Shown here piece after piece: positions 41,010 to 51,074 of a DNA stretch of 64,000 nucleotides (positions are counted from its first letter, which is position 1; every line of letters starts with the position of its first letter). The stretch lies in NCBI GenBank assembly GCA_977017575.1, contig CDRNVI010000032.1, forward strand, positions 1-64,000, given 5' to 3'. The position numbers and the translations under genes are program-made. The DNA comes from Paramoeba atlantica (lineage: Eukaryota; Discosea). The notes below the pieces were generated by a model that was given only the letters and a program-made list of their open reading frames with translations, made no database searches and had not been told where the DNA came from.

Positions 41010-41550
41010 GGGGGTCCAGGGGGGGGCATACGTCGCGATTTTCTTTTCGATCTTTTTGTTTTTCGAAATCGAGCGCAGGGAAGTGGTAGAGTAGGCCGCG
41101 GCGATAATTTTCCGCCCCCCCCTAGGGGTACCCCCCCCTGGTACGCGCAGGAGGGGTCCGACAAGGTCAAAATTTCCGAAACTTTTGGGGTGACCAAAAA
41201 AATTTCTTTTTGACCCAAAAAAAAGTAAACATATTATTTTTCCAAAATCGATTCCTAAAACGTGTTTTAGGAGTTTGGGACCTCAGCTACCATTCTACGA
41301 CGTTTTTTTCGTCAGATCCGTCTCCTACTGGGAAGGCATCAAAAACGTCCTAAATTCGGTTTAAAATTTCGCATTTTTTGCCGAAAAATCGAGGTTTTTC
41401 CCCCTAAAAAATCGAATATGCATGATCTTTTCGCGATTTTTCTTTTTTAGGCTCTTCGTTAAACGCGGTGGTAGTTTTCAACGCGAAGCGCGCAGCATGA
41501 GTGACTTCTAAGTTGAAAACAACCACCGCGTTTAACGAAGAGCCTAAAAA
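41010..41550 (-). repeat. R-C dispersed repeat, reverse copy, with FB palindrome
   Basis: GGAAGTGGTAGAGTAGGCCG, GGTACGCGCAGGAGGGGTCC and TAGGAGTTTGGGACCTCAGC match 19,580-19,950 in reverse. A complete FB lies at 41,443-41,550. Confidence 0.8.
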
Positions 41551-41551
41551 A

Positions 41552-41870
41552 GTTTGAATAATATAGCATTATGCGGCTCTATTTGAATAATATAGCGTTA
41601 TTTGAATAATATAGTGTTAATTTGAATATTATAGTGTTAATTTGAATAAAGTAGCGCCGTGAGTAGCGAAAAATGCGATTTTGGTGGATGGTAATGCAAA
41701 GGTTTGTCTAAAATCCGGTCCATCATGCCAAAAATTGGCGATTTCAATATTATAGCGTTATTTGAATAATATAGTGTTAAATTGAATAATATAGTGTTAA
41801 TTTGAATGATGTAGTGTAATTTGAATAATGTAGCGTTATTGAATAATATACCGTTCCCCGGGTTAAAAAC
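41552..41870 (+). repeat. AT-rich TTTGAATAATATAGTGTTAA array with CCCGGGG cap
   Basis: About ten 18-20 bp units in two blocks around a ~110-bp spacer (41,640-41,745), ending in ACCGTTCCCCGGGTT (41,850-41,866). A mirror-image cap and array are at 46,055-46,150. Confidence 0.75.
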
Positions 41871-41879
41871 TAGACAAAA

Positions 41880-41977
41880 GTTGGGAGAAAAGAGGAAACT
41901 GGCCAAAAAAGCATACCCCCCCAGTAAGAGAGATTTGGCCATTTCGACCCAAAAACCATTCTTTTACTGGGGGGGGC
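41880..41977. mobile_element. CCCCAGTAAGAGA foldback element
   Basis: CCCCCCAGTAAGAGA...TCTTTTACTGGGGGG mirror ends around a short centre. Same family as 16,131-16,196, with the shared leader AGTTGGGAGAAAAGAGGAAA. Confidence 0.65.
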
Positions 41978-42152
41978 ATCCGGTACTATAGTATCTCCCA
42001 CAATTCAGGTTAACGTTTTTAGCAAAGAGTGCTAACATAACACAAAAGACAAAGTTTAAAAGACTGCAAAAAAATGTTATCAGAAATTATGTGATTACGC
42101 ATAAAATTTCTACGCATGAATTTTCTATGCTTTTAAAGTGAGTAGACGGTGA

Positions 42153-42821
42153 CTAAGAATTGTATTTTACATTAATGGCTGCATTCATCGCTTTATTTCG
42201 CTCCAAGACCTGCGAGACTATGTCGTCCTCTATACTTCGCATCGGATCTTCTGATGCCATGGTATTTTCGGTTGGAAAATTGTTAGACTTAGATTCAATC
42301 GTTGAAGATATATGAGAAGGAGAAAACAAACCCATACCGAAATTTTGTTTGCTCGATTTACTTTCAATTTTTGGCAAGTGGTAATCTTTCCGTATCTTGT
42401 CCAATGCACTGATCTCAGCACGATATTGAGATAGATAAGGACATTGCTCTATTTTTTCGTTCATTTCTGTTTTCATCGATTCCACGAGCAACGCAGCAGA
42501 ATGACGAAAATAGTACTGGTGCAACGTCCAGAATTGACCACCTAAAAGATAGCCAGACACAGTAAAGGCGATCCATGGAATCTTTTGAAGGGAAGGAAAC
42601 TTAGTGCGGGCTCCTAACATCGATAATGAGAAACCGACCATACTCAAAGCGTAATAGGAGACTCCTACATAGTAAAATTGCTGACTTTTTTGAATCCCTT
42701 GCAGACCAATTTGCAAATTTTGACGATTTTTATTAATAATCGCTTTCGCAAGAGTTCTTTGCTTAGCGATTCTTTCCAGCTCCATATCTCGAGACAAGCC
42801 ACTGGAGTGAGAAAGGCCCAT
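42153..42821 (-). CDS. PLGRKT: PLGRKT-like (plasminogen receptor KT family) membrane protein
   Basis: 222 residues from the ATG at 42,821. The start MGLSHS fits an N-myristoylation pattern (Gly2, Ser6), as in the animal family (MGxxxS). A basic/acidic amphipathic segment (RDMELERIAKQRTLAKAIIN) comes next. Two membrane spans lie at about residues 50-70 (YYVGVSYYALSMVGFSLSM) and 78-97 (IPWIAFTVSGYLLGG). Then comes LLVESMKTEMNEKIEQ, which parallels TLLERMKGEAEDILETEK in animal PLGRKT. The C-terminal ~70 residues are longer than in animals and Ser-rich. In animals the protein sits in plasma and mitochondrial membranes; here only membrane insertion can be inferred. It is an isolated host gene between repeats, with a TAG stop. 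Confidence 0.6.
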   Translation of the reverse strand: MGLSHSSGLSRDMELERIAKQRTLAKAIINKNRQNLQIGLQGIQKSQQFYYVGVSYYALSMVGFSLSMLGARTKFPSLQKIPWIAFTVSGYLLGGQFWTLHQYYFRHSAALLVESMKTEMNEKIEQCPYLSQYRAEISALDKIRKDYHLPKIESKSSKQNFGMGLFSPSHISSTIESKSNNFPTENTMASEDPMRSIEDDIVSQVLERNKAMNAAINVKYNS

Positions 42822-42952
42822 AATGTATAATTTTAATATAAACGGAGGTAAAAGTGATTATTAGAGACGGTTTCATTTACTTTTGAAGTAAACCGGGCTT
42901 AGTTCCGCCATAGTGATAAGTGAAATCAAATTTGAATTCAATATTAAATTGG

Positions 42953-43160
42953 TAATCCAGGTATAAAGGGGCGAGGGAGATACGAAGCAACAGATGTAGC
43001 AGATTCCCACAGAAAAGAAATCACATCTCCCTGCACGAGAAATGCCTACAATATGCGCTTGCTAGATTGCAGCCAACTTCGTGCAGGGAGATACGATTTT
43101 TTTCAGTCGGCATCTACTACATCTGTTGCTTCGTATCTCCCTCGCCCCTTTATACCTGGA
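42953..43160. mobile_element. GAGGGAGATAC-type foldback (MITE) upstream of PLGRKT-like gene
   Basis: ATCCAGGTATAAAGGGGCGA and GGGAGATACGAAGCAACAGA on the left mirror TCTGTTGCTTCGTATCTCCC and TCGCCCCTTTATACCTGGAT on the right (arms ~48 bp). Inner arms CACATCTCCCTGCACGA and TCGTGCAGGGAGATACG-like also pair. Ends are related to, but diverged from, 16,853-17,034. Confidence 0.8.
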
Positions 43161-43269
43161 TACTACAAAAATAGTTTTGTCGTATCGATCAGTAAATTTC
43201 GTGGGCGTTCTCGCAGTAAGAATTGGCAAAACAATGCCAACCTTCTTCTCAAAATTGGCTTCTGACAAA

Positions 43270-45375
43270 GTGGTCAGCTGGCCACCCCCTGAAAAAGTGG
43301 CCAGCTGGCCACCCTCTGAAAAATTGCCCAGTTGGCCACCCACTGAAAATGTGGCCACCTGGCCACCCTCTGAAAAAGTGGCCACCTGGCCACCCACTGA
43401 AAAAGTGGTCAGCTGGCCACTCTATGAAAAAGTGGTCACCTGGCCGCCCCCTGAAAAACTGGCCCGCTGGCCACCCTCTGAAAAAGTGGCCACCTGGACA
43501 CCCACTGGAAAAATTGGCCCACTTGGCAACCCTCTGAAAAAGTGGCCACCTGGCCACCCACTGAAAAAGTGGCCAGCTGGCCACCCTAAGAAAAAGTGGC
43601 CAGCTGGCCACCCTAAGAAAAAGTGGCCAGCTGGCCATCCACTGAAAAAGTGGTCACCTGGCCGCCCCCTGAAAAAGTTGACCCACTTGGCCACCCTCTG
43701 AAAAAGTGGCCACCTGGCCACCACCCCAAAAAGTGGCCACCTGGTCAGATGCGTTTCAGTGGCCACCCACTGAAAAAGTGGCCACCTGGCCACCCTCTGA
43801 AAAAGTGGCCACCTGGTCACCCTCTGGAAAAGTTCGCCCAGTTGGCCACCCACTGAAAATGTGGCCACCTGGCCACCCTCTGAAAAAGTGGCCACCTGGC
43901 CACCCACTGAAAAAGTGGTCAGCTGGCCACTCTATGAAAAAGTGGTCACCTGGCCGCCCCCTGAAAAACTGGCCCGCTGGCCACCCTCTGAAAAAGTGGC
44001 CACCTGGACACCCACTGGAAAAATTGGCCCACTTGGCAACCCTCTGAAAAAGTGGCCACCTGGCCACCCACTGAAAAAGTGGCCAGCTGGCCACCCTAAG
44101 AAAAAGTGGCCAGCTGGCCACCCTAAGAAAAAGTGGCCAGCTGGCCATCCACTGAAAAAGTGGTCACCTGGCCGCCCCCTGAAAAAGTTGACCCACTTGG
44201 CCACCCTCTGAAAAAGTGGCCACCTGGCCACCACCCCAAAAAGTGGCCACCTGGTCAGATGCGTTTCAGTGGCCACCCACTGAAAAAGTGGCCACCTGGC
44301 CACCCTCTGAAAAAGTGGCCACCTGGTCACCCTCTGGAAAAGTTCGCCCAGTTGGCCACCCACTGAAAATGTGGCCACCTGGCCACCCTCTGAAAAAGTG
44401 GCCACCTGGCCACCCACTGAAAAAGTGGTCAGCTGGCCACTCTATGAAAAAGTGGTCACCTGGCCGCCCCCTGAAAAACTGGCCCGCTGGCCACCCTCTG
44501 AAAAAGTGGCCACCTGGACACCCACTGGAAAAATTGGCCCACTTGGCAACCCTCTGAAAAAGTGGCCACCTGGCCACCCACTGAAAAAGTGGCCAGCTGG
44601 CCACCCTAAGAAAAAGTGGCCAGCTGGCCACCCTAAGAAAAAGTGGCCAGCTGGCCATCCACTGAAAAAGTGGTCACCTGGCCGCCCCCTGAAAAAGTTG
44701 ACCCACTTGGCCACCCTCTGAAAAAGTGGCCACCTGGCCACCACCCCAAAAAGTGGCCACCTGGTCAGATGCGTTTCAGTGGCCACCCACTGAAAAAGTG
44801 GCCACCTGGCCACCCTCTGAAAAAGTGGCCACCTGGTCACCCTCTGGAAAAGTTCGCCCACGTGGCAACCCTCTGAAAAAGTGGCCACCTGGCCACCCAC
44901 TGAAAAAGTGGCCAGCTGGCCATCCACTGAAAAAGTGGCCACCTGGCCATCCACTGAAAATGTGGTCACCTGGCCGCCCCCTGAAAAAGTGGTCAGCTGA
45001 CCACCCTCTGAAAAAGTGGCCCGCTGGCCACCCTCTGAAAAAGTGGCCACCTGGACACCCACTGGAAAAATTGGCCCACTTGGCCACCCTCTGAAAAAGT
45101 GGCCACCTGGCCACCCTCTGGAAAAGTTGGCCCACTTGACCATCCTCTGAAAAAGTGGCCACCTGGCCATCCACTGAAAATGTGGTCACCTGGCCGCCCT
45201 CCGAAAAAGTGGCCAGCTGGCCACCACTCGAAAAAGTGGCCACCTGGCCAGATGCGTTTCAGTGGCCACCTGGCCAGATGCGTTTCAGTGGCCACCCACT
45301 GAAAAAGTGGTCAGCTGGCCACCCCCTGAAAAAGTGGTCAGCTGGCCACCCCCTGAAAAAGTGGCCAGCTGCCCT
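43270..45375 (+). repeat. 27-bp minisatellite (GTGGCCACCTGGCCACCC) with 510-bp higher-order units
   Basis: Units of about 27 bp (AAAAAGTGGCCACCTGGCCA plus CCCTCTG) with a few 26-30 bp variants. Positions 510 bp apart are identical through three copies (43,623/44,133/44,643; 43,932/44,442). A 26-bp side unit with GGCCAGATGCGTTTCA is nested in it. Because 27 is a multiple of three, frames on both strands stay open (KVATWPPSE-type and WPLFQRVAR-type), but they have no flanking gene structure. I do not call them genes. Confidence 0.9.
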
Positions 45376-45950
45376 TTCATGCAGGAGGTGGCCAGCTTGC
45401 GGCTTTTTTTGGACGCTGCCATTCATCTTACGTATACGAAATACAAATTGCAATTTTTGGTAGTCAGCCGGCCATTTTTAGAGGTGGTGGCCGGCTCACC
45501 ATTGTGCCAGGGGCCAGCTGGCCACTTTTTCAAGGCCGAGAAAATCATACCTTTTTTTCGTTCATTTGTTATGCCGTCGGCCAGTGAAATGCGTTTCAAA
45601 AAAAAAACAATAATTCTGAAAGTTAGTTTAGGAGCTCAAAAATATTCCACAAACTTTGAAACAGCTGTAGTCTGTCAATTTTGGGAATATAATCAAGGAT
45701 CTTCACGTTTTTATGGATTTGAATTGTCCGCCTCTGAGCCGCATTCCGAGTCGCCGTTTTCGTAAAAGGATTCTAAAAACTGCTGACCGGACTCGATTGT
45801 TTTCATTTTTGGAGTATTACAGAGATTCATTGATGAGCCATACCTCTGTTTTTAAAATTTAAAAAAAAATTGTTTTTGTGCTCGTTTTATGCCCATTTTG
45901 AGCTCGCGGAATTAACCTTAGTAAGCGAGTTAGATACTCACCGTATCTCC
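45376..45950. other. Unassigned stretch after the minisatellite
   Basis: The first ~160 bp contains decayed GGCCAGCTGGCCAC words. The rest has no gene, only an open tail of the minisatellite frame to 45,765. Confidence 0.3.
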
Positions 45951-45954
45951 CTCA

Positions 45955-46150
45955 ATTGCGGTGGTTGTATAACTATCGCTCTACACTCCATTATTGAAAA
46001 AAAAGTGAACAAAAACAGTGAAAATATAAAGAGGAACACAGTAACATAACCCGGGGAACGGTGTATTATTTAAATCGCTATTTAAATAATATAGTGTTAA
46101 AGTTTGTATTTAAATAATATAGCGTTAACGCTATAATATTTAAATAGGAG
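45955..46150 (+). repeat. R900 hairpin/AT block and AATAATATAG array with CCCGGGG cap
   Basis: The 40-bp hairpin unit (45,957) and the AAGTGAACAAAAACAGTG block are followed by AACCCGGGGAACGGTGTATT (46,055) and TTTAAATAATATAGYGTTAA units. This is the mirror of 41,552-41,866. Confidence 0.75.
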
Positions 46151-46331
46151 AAAAACGCAAGTAAAAATGTCGTCTTTAGAAGTACGTACGGTAGTTTAAG
46201 GGGCTTCTTAGTTGGTATAGAGCACTTAAAAAGCTGTCAGTTCTTTACTGTAAAAACTTTAAAACTGTAAAAAGCGGTTTTAAGTCCTCCAAATATGAGG
46301 TTCGACTGTACGTGGGGGAGCCTGTGATCCT

Positions 46332-46611
46332 TCTGGACGTCCGCGTTTCTTCATACGTGGAGAGGGAGCATTACCAACAGTGTAGAGGACTATTGGGGAC
46401 TTGAAGATGAAGATGCAGCCGAAGAGAAAGAGTCCGAAGAACCATTTACCTTGCGAAATGTTTTGTCACGGAACTCGTTTTTAACAAACGGGAAATTGGA
46501 TGTGGACGTTTTGAAGCGACGGCTCCGATCTGAGCTTGATTTACCCAATGGGATGGCAAGGACTGTTCGTCTGTTCGAGAGCACTCGAATGCGTACTATT
46601 TTCCAAAATTA
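46332..46611 (+). pseudogene. Acidic open frame without start codon
   Basis: About 92 codons, with VEDYWGLEDEDAAEEKESEE, FTLRNVLSRNSFLTNGKLDV and LDLPNGMARTVRLFESTRMR, closed by TAG. The amino-acid texture is protein-like, but there is no ATG and no family is recognised. It may be a gene remnant. Confidence 0.25.
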
Positions 46612-46714
46612 GCCACCCCTGTATGTAACATAGGATGTGTACGTTCAAAATGTAAATGTGCTAAAGAGCCGTCAGTCCCTTTAAAAAAGTGAAAAGGAAA
46701 AATAAAGTAAAATA

Positions 46715-47910
46715 AAGTTTTTTTCGCAGGATATCACTTCTTCCAGCCTTGGTACGCCTCCCAAAATGACCCATTCTGGACCAAAAAATGCGAAAAGGTA
46801 TTTTTCGGACCCCAAGGGGCTTTTTTGTGTCGGACGAATGGTGTAGTTGGAGTCGCATTCTTTACGCAATACGTTCTGTACCCTTGAATGCATGCCTACC
46901 ATACCTATGTGTTCTATGAATTTGTGTGTGTTCAGTGGTTCTATGGTTCAATGAGCACTTTTATGAACCAATAGAACACTTTTTCGATTTTTTTTCGTGA
47001 CGTACAAACAATTTTTTTTGAAGCTTTGTTTCATTCATACAGGGGTGAAAACTTGCATCTGAGGGGGGTCTAAATTTGGTAAAAATTGTCCAATTTTGGA
47101 AAATAATAGCGCATTGGAGAGGTCTCGCAGAGTTGTGTGTCTTTGGCGTATTCGGAACGCTCGGCTTGAAAGATTTAACCCGATGAGAAAAAAACATGTT
47201 TTTATTCTTGTGAAAATATGGCAATTTTTCATTTTTGCCCCATTTTACGCCCCAAAAGCGACTTCGCTCAAGGAATTCTCATGGTGTTTCGAACGCCCGT
47301 TCTCATGCTTTGCCAGGGAAGATTAAAGAACACCAAAGATTACTTCTTGTGGCCGACTTCGAGAAAACACAGTCTTATTCCAGGACTTACCAGTGTTTGA
47401 ATATTTTGAAATAAGAAATGCATTACGTTCGGCGAGTACAAAAAAAGCTGCCACGCGTACTAAGAGAGAACCTCATACCGCGGTATTCTTATACTGCATA
47501 GCTAGGGCATGTGTAATCACTTGGATATGCGCAAAACAAAAAAGGTTTATGAAAAATAGTCAACATGTTCGTGGGATGTGTACCTCCCCAAAAAGTGTTC
47601 AATGCGTTCTATGTGTTCAATGAACAAAAAAAAGTGTTCATAGAACACATAGGTAGGCCCTACGAGTGATTTCCCATACGCAAGTCGAATTTAGTGCCCT
47701 GAGAGCAAAAATACGCAAACATGGCCCTATTTTTACCTAAAAATCTGATATTTTTGGCTCAAATCCTTCCGTTTTCTTCAGCTTTCCAGGTCGATTTTTC
47801 TTTTTTAGGCTCTTCGTTAAACGCGGCGGTAGTTTTCAACGAGAAGCGCGCAGCATGAGTGACTTCTAAGTTGAAAACAACCATCGCGTTTAACGAAGAG
47901 CCTAAAAAAG
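46715..47910 (+). repeat. Diverged R900 copy split by a TIR element
   Basis: The R900 middle (46,715-46,899: CAGGATATCACTTCTTCCAG, TTTTTCGGACCCCAAGGGGC, GTTGGAGTCGCATTC) resumes at 47,659 (CCTACGAGTGATTTCCCA). It ends in a complete FB (47,803-47,909). Confidence 0.8.
46900..47658. mobile_element. ~760-bp DNA transposon with 18-bp terminal inverted repeats
   Basis: ACCTATGTGTTCTATGAA (46,903-46,920) and its exact reverse complement (47,637-47,654) lie at the ends. Sub-terminal TGTTCAATG/GAACAC words are repeated. A candidate 5-bp target duplication CCTAC is at 46,895-46,899 and 47,659-47,663. The interior has only short frames with no known transposase motif, so it is likely non-autonomous. 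Confidence 0.7.
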
Positions 47911-47934
47911 AATTAAATAATACCATAATTACCG

Positions 47935-48310
47935 TGGAAACATTAATTAAGAGACACATTAAATAAGGGAACGCCAATTAAGGGAATAATTATTTTTCGT
48001 CTAGTTTTGGCATTTTCAGGTAATTAATAATTATTTTTTCCGCCCATGGCCCAGGTGCCGCCAACCCCCGCTGAGCCCACATACCAATATTTCATAGTTT
48101 AGGTCAAAAAATCGCAATATGCAACCAAAACGTTGTAATACGTGAAGTATCCACTTATTAACACACTTTCTCGAAATTTCACTTGTTATCACACAATTCG
48201 CTTATTATCGCACCGAAAAAAGTGTGATAATGGGTGGTCCCCCCTATACTTATCTCGTGATCTTGGGCTATTTTCAACTTGATTCCTGCAAAACAATTAA
48301 GGGAACATTG
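47935..48310. other. Stretch with TTACCGTGGAAAC half-repeat
   Basis: 47,940-47,965 resembles one arm of the MITE at 57,109-57,223. The rest is unassigned, with a weak AACACACTTT/AAAGTGTG inverted pair (48,160-48,230). Confidence 0.35.
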
Positions 48311-48617
48311 CGGTGGTTGTAAAACTACCGCTCTACCCTCGATTATTGAAAAAAAGTGAACAAAAACAGTGAAAATATAAAGAGGAACACAGTAGTAAAG
48401 GAAGGTTTATAATAAAGGAAAAAAATGTAAAAGGGGGCTCCGGTGGTCCAAAAATGAAAAATGAATGGGGGTCTGGGGGGTGGGGGGTTAACGAAGAGCC
48501 TAAAAAAGAGAGAGCATTCTGATGTGACAAAAGGGTCTTTAACGGGAGATACCGTTCCAGTTTTGTGGTGGTTTTCCAAAGATGCCTTTAGTATCCCCCT
48601 CGTCCACTTTAGCCTGG
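48308..48617 (+). repeat. R900 5' block joined to half a GAGGGAGATAC foldback
   Basis: The 40-bp hairpin unit and AT-rich block of R900 (48,308-48,485), then a short FB end (AACGAAGAGCCTAAAAAAG, 48,489-48,507). The right half of the foldback family follows (48,510-48,617: GCATTCTGATGTGACAAAAG through TCGTCCACTTTAGCC). Confidence 0.75.
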
Positions 48618-48815
48618 GTTGGTCCTCAGTTCTATTCTCTATATGACATGCGCAAACAAGCGTCACCGAGATCTGCAAAAAGCAACAAAAATTAGCCCAA
48701 ACGGACAAAGCAACCAAATTTTAGAAGGGAGTGACTTATCGTGTCCCGGGGTCAATAGCCCGGACGGTGGTTTAGAATAAACAAGAAAAATTGTAATAAG
48801 TAACTGTGCCCTGGG

Positions 48816-50459
48816 TTATGTCCACCCATGTAACCAACGATTTGTATTAGCCACATCCCCAGTTTCATCGTCTGAAGGCAGCGTCACGACCTCATCTACC
48901 CAATCTTCACGAAGCCAGTGAATTTCGTATTCATAAGGGTTTGCCTGTTCTTGCCCAGGTAGGCGAATAATGGTGCCTAACGCCTCAATGTCCTGTACCC
49001 AGACCCGGACCTTGGAGCCTACAGACAATGCATGTGCTCCTTTCTTTTCATATCCCTCGTTTCTTTCCATCTCTTCCTGTGGGTGAGGTAGTGTTTCATT
49101 GTATGCCAAACCTTCTTTCTCTCCAAGCATGAAAATGCGATATTCTGCGGCTGCTTTCTCAAAAGGTACTTTACTTAACGGGATGAAGTTTAAGTTTCTT
49201 TGAAAATAGCGATTGGTTAAAGGTACGACGATTTCTCGGGAGACCTTGTCGGATTGTTCAACGGCTATAAGGGTGTAGTGCGCCCCACATCCGGCGGCAA
49301 TCACTTGATAATTATGAAGAAGAGAAAAGGAATGCGGATGTGATACTTTATGTAAAATTTCGCCAAACATACCATTTGTCGGACATTTGCTGTTCTTACC
49401 CCAACCGAAAAGCTCTCCACTACGTGTCCACGCAATTTGATGAGTTTTCCCGGCACAGACCCCACAAACCTCGCGACCGCACAACTCGGGAAATATTTCC
49501 GGCGAATAGTAGCCTTCAAACTCTGCCCCGATGCGCCCAAAGAGGTAGACCATCACACCCAGCACCGCACACTCCCGTAGCACGAACGTCACGTCCCCAC
49601 CCGCGGCAACTCCCACCACGCGTTCAGGGTACTTTCGCTTCGGGAACGTCGTCACATGGACAGGCTCCCATGCATTCTCGGTGTTACCGACTCCAAGACG
49701 ACCGAACGCCCCCTCCCCACAGGTATACACCTCCCCCGCACTTGTCATCGCCACGAAATGAGACGCCCCAGCCGCTATCCGCGCCACACGCACTCCACGG
49801 TCCAGAAACCATTCCACCACTCGAGGAGAAGGCTCCACAGGGGTGAACTTCTCCCCCTCCCTCGCGTCCTGCATCCCCCCTTTGCCGCCACCATACACCT
49901 CACCATGACCCAAACACCCCTGTCGGTTTCCCCCCCATGAGTACACCTTCCCGGTGGTCGTAACCCCATAGGAGGAGTCCCGACCCGCCGCCACCGCACG
50001 TACACTCTCCCTCCCCCCCTCCCCTATCCCCACCACCGTCCACCGGTGACGACAGCCCGCGTGGGTGTTCCCCAGCTGTCGCGCGGCATTCCCCCCGGTG
50101 CTGTACACCACCCCCTCGGCCGTGAGTGCGAGCGCGTGGAGCTGACCCGCCGCGATCTCCCGGATCTGTGTCCCGGGGGGCCCGATGGGGAGTTCCGTGG
50201 GGTACGGCACAACGGGCCTGGAGGGGGGGAGCCCGAGCTGGCCGTGCTGGTTGTTGCCGAGCCCGCAGACGGTGCCGTTGGTGAGGAGGAGGAGGGCGAA
50301 CCGGGACCCGCAGGCGATGGAGAGCACGGTGCCGGGGAGGGGGGCGCGTAGGGGGAGGTGGAGGGGGAAGTCGAGGATGCGGGAGGGGGGGTCGGGGGTG
50401 GTTTCGGTGGGGGAGGTCCAGTCGACGGCACCCCAGAGGTAGAGGTTGGAGGGGGGCAT
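48816..50459 (-). CDS. RCC1-repeat (beta-propeller) protein
   Basis: 547 residues from the ATG at 50,459 to a TAA. At least six RCC1-type repeats lie between residues ~45 and 400: IACGSRFALLLLTNGTVCGL, IAAGQLHALALTAEGVVYST, VAAGRDSSYGVTTTGKVYSW, IAAGASHFVAMTSAGEVYTC, VAAGGDVTFVLRE and VCAGKTHQIAWTRSGELFGW, most followed by a Gly-rich NxxGQLG-like turn. Such propellers serve as Ran exchange factors, ubiquitin-ligase parts or scaffolds; nothing here singles out RCC1 itself. The C-terminus (residues ~478-535, VGSKVRVWVQDIEALGTIIR, EIHWLREDWVDEVV) looks like a small Tudor/chromo-type barrel, an inference from the hydrophobic pattern. The 5' half is much more GC-rich than the 3' half, and a long pyrimidine-rich leader precedes the ATG. 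Confidence 0.85.
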   Translation of the reverse strand: MPPSNLYLWGAVDWTSPTETTPDPPSRILDFPLHLPLRAPLPGTVLSIACGSRFALLLLTNGTVCGLGNNQHGQLGLPPSRPVVPYPTELPIGPPGTQIREIAAGQLHALALTAEGVVYSTGGNAARQLGNTHAGCRHRWTVVGIGEGGRESVRAVAAGRDSSYGVTTTGKVYSWGGNRQGCLGHGEVYGGGKGGMQDAREGEKFTPVEPSPRVVEWFLDRGVRVARIAAGASHFVAMTSAGEVYTCGEGAFGRLGVGNTENAWEPVHVTTFPKRKYPERVVGVAAGGDVTFVLRECAVLGVMVYLFGRIGAEFEGYYSPEIFPELCGREVCGVCAGKTHQIAWTRSGELFGWGKNSKCPTNGMFGEILHKVSHPHSFSLLHNYQVIAAGCGAHYTLIAVEQSDKVSREIVVPLTNRYFQRNLNFIPLSKVPFEKAAAEYRIFMLGEKEGLAYNETLPHPQEEMERNEGYEKKGAHALSVGSKVRVWVQDIEALGTIIRLPGQEQANPYEYEIHWLREDWVDEVVTLPSDDETGDVANTNRWLHGWT

Positions 50460-50570
50460 GGGGTGGGGAGAGGGGGATGGGGTGGGGAGAGAGGTGAAAG
50501 AGAGAGAGAGGAAAGGTAGAAGAGGGAGAGAGAGGAGAACAAAAGGATGAGAAATAAGAAATTTATCATC
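50460..50570 (-). promoter_or_regulatory. Pyrimidine-rich leader of the RCC1-repeat gene
   Basis: On the coding strand about 100 nt are almost pure C and T (CTCTCTCTC and CCCC blocks) directly before the ATG. Similar tracts precede RFC3 and lie in the 5' part of the last gene. It could be a promoter element or a translation-regulating leader. Confidence 0.4.
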
Positions 50571-51074
50571 CTTAGGGATCCTTAGGGAAAGAAAAGCTTG
50601 GCAGGGGAATGAGTGGAGCGTTTGATAACTATTTCAAAGTAGCCGTGTGTTCAGAAAGTACATTAAGCGCACACTTTGTTTAATATCTTCAAGTAGGGTG
50701 CTTCTTGCTGGTGATGATAAACCCAACCAATAAAAAAATATTAAGATTCAAACATTTAATTCAAGCATTTCCAATACTTTGACATTTCTAGTCTCATGTC
50801 ATGATTCAAAAAATGACAGCATTAATCGTGTGAAAACTTTCATTTCAAGGTCAACTCATAAGAAGCAGCAATTTATAAAAGAATCTCATTTGTACAACAC
50901 ACTTACCAATTAAACATATGCTCATGGATGCTCTGGCCACATGTGTCTATGAGATTGACTACTTCGGTGGAATCAAGAATGTATTTATAAAATTAACGCA
51001 CAAACTGAACTGAATTTGTAATTCGAAAAATATGCTCAAAAGATAAAAATGTTACGACGAAGAACCTAGTTGGC
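50571..51074. other. Intergenic spacer
   Basis: AT-rich, with no repeat family member and no open frame of note. It presumably holds the 3' end of eIF3a and the promoter region of the RCC1-repeat gene. Confidence 0.4.

Noticed and set aside
43270-45375. Long open frames encoding KVATWPPSE-like and WPLFQRVAR-like repeats on both strands.
   Set aside because: They follow from a 27-bp unit without stops; no start context, flanking domain or preferred frame, so not called as genes.
41867-46055. The inverted CCCGGGG-capped arrays as the ends of one large transposon.
   Set aside because: The interior is a normal host gene plus a minisatellite with no transposase; kept only as an observation.
47393-47623. 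76-codon frame inside the TIR element as a transposase.
   Set aside because: No DDE/DDD motif or helix-turn-helix pattern recognisable; too short.
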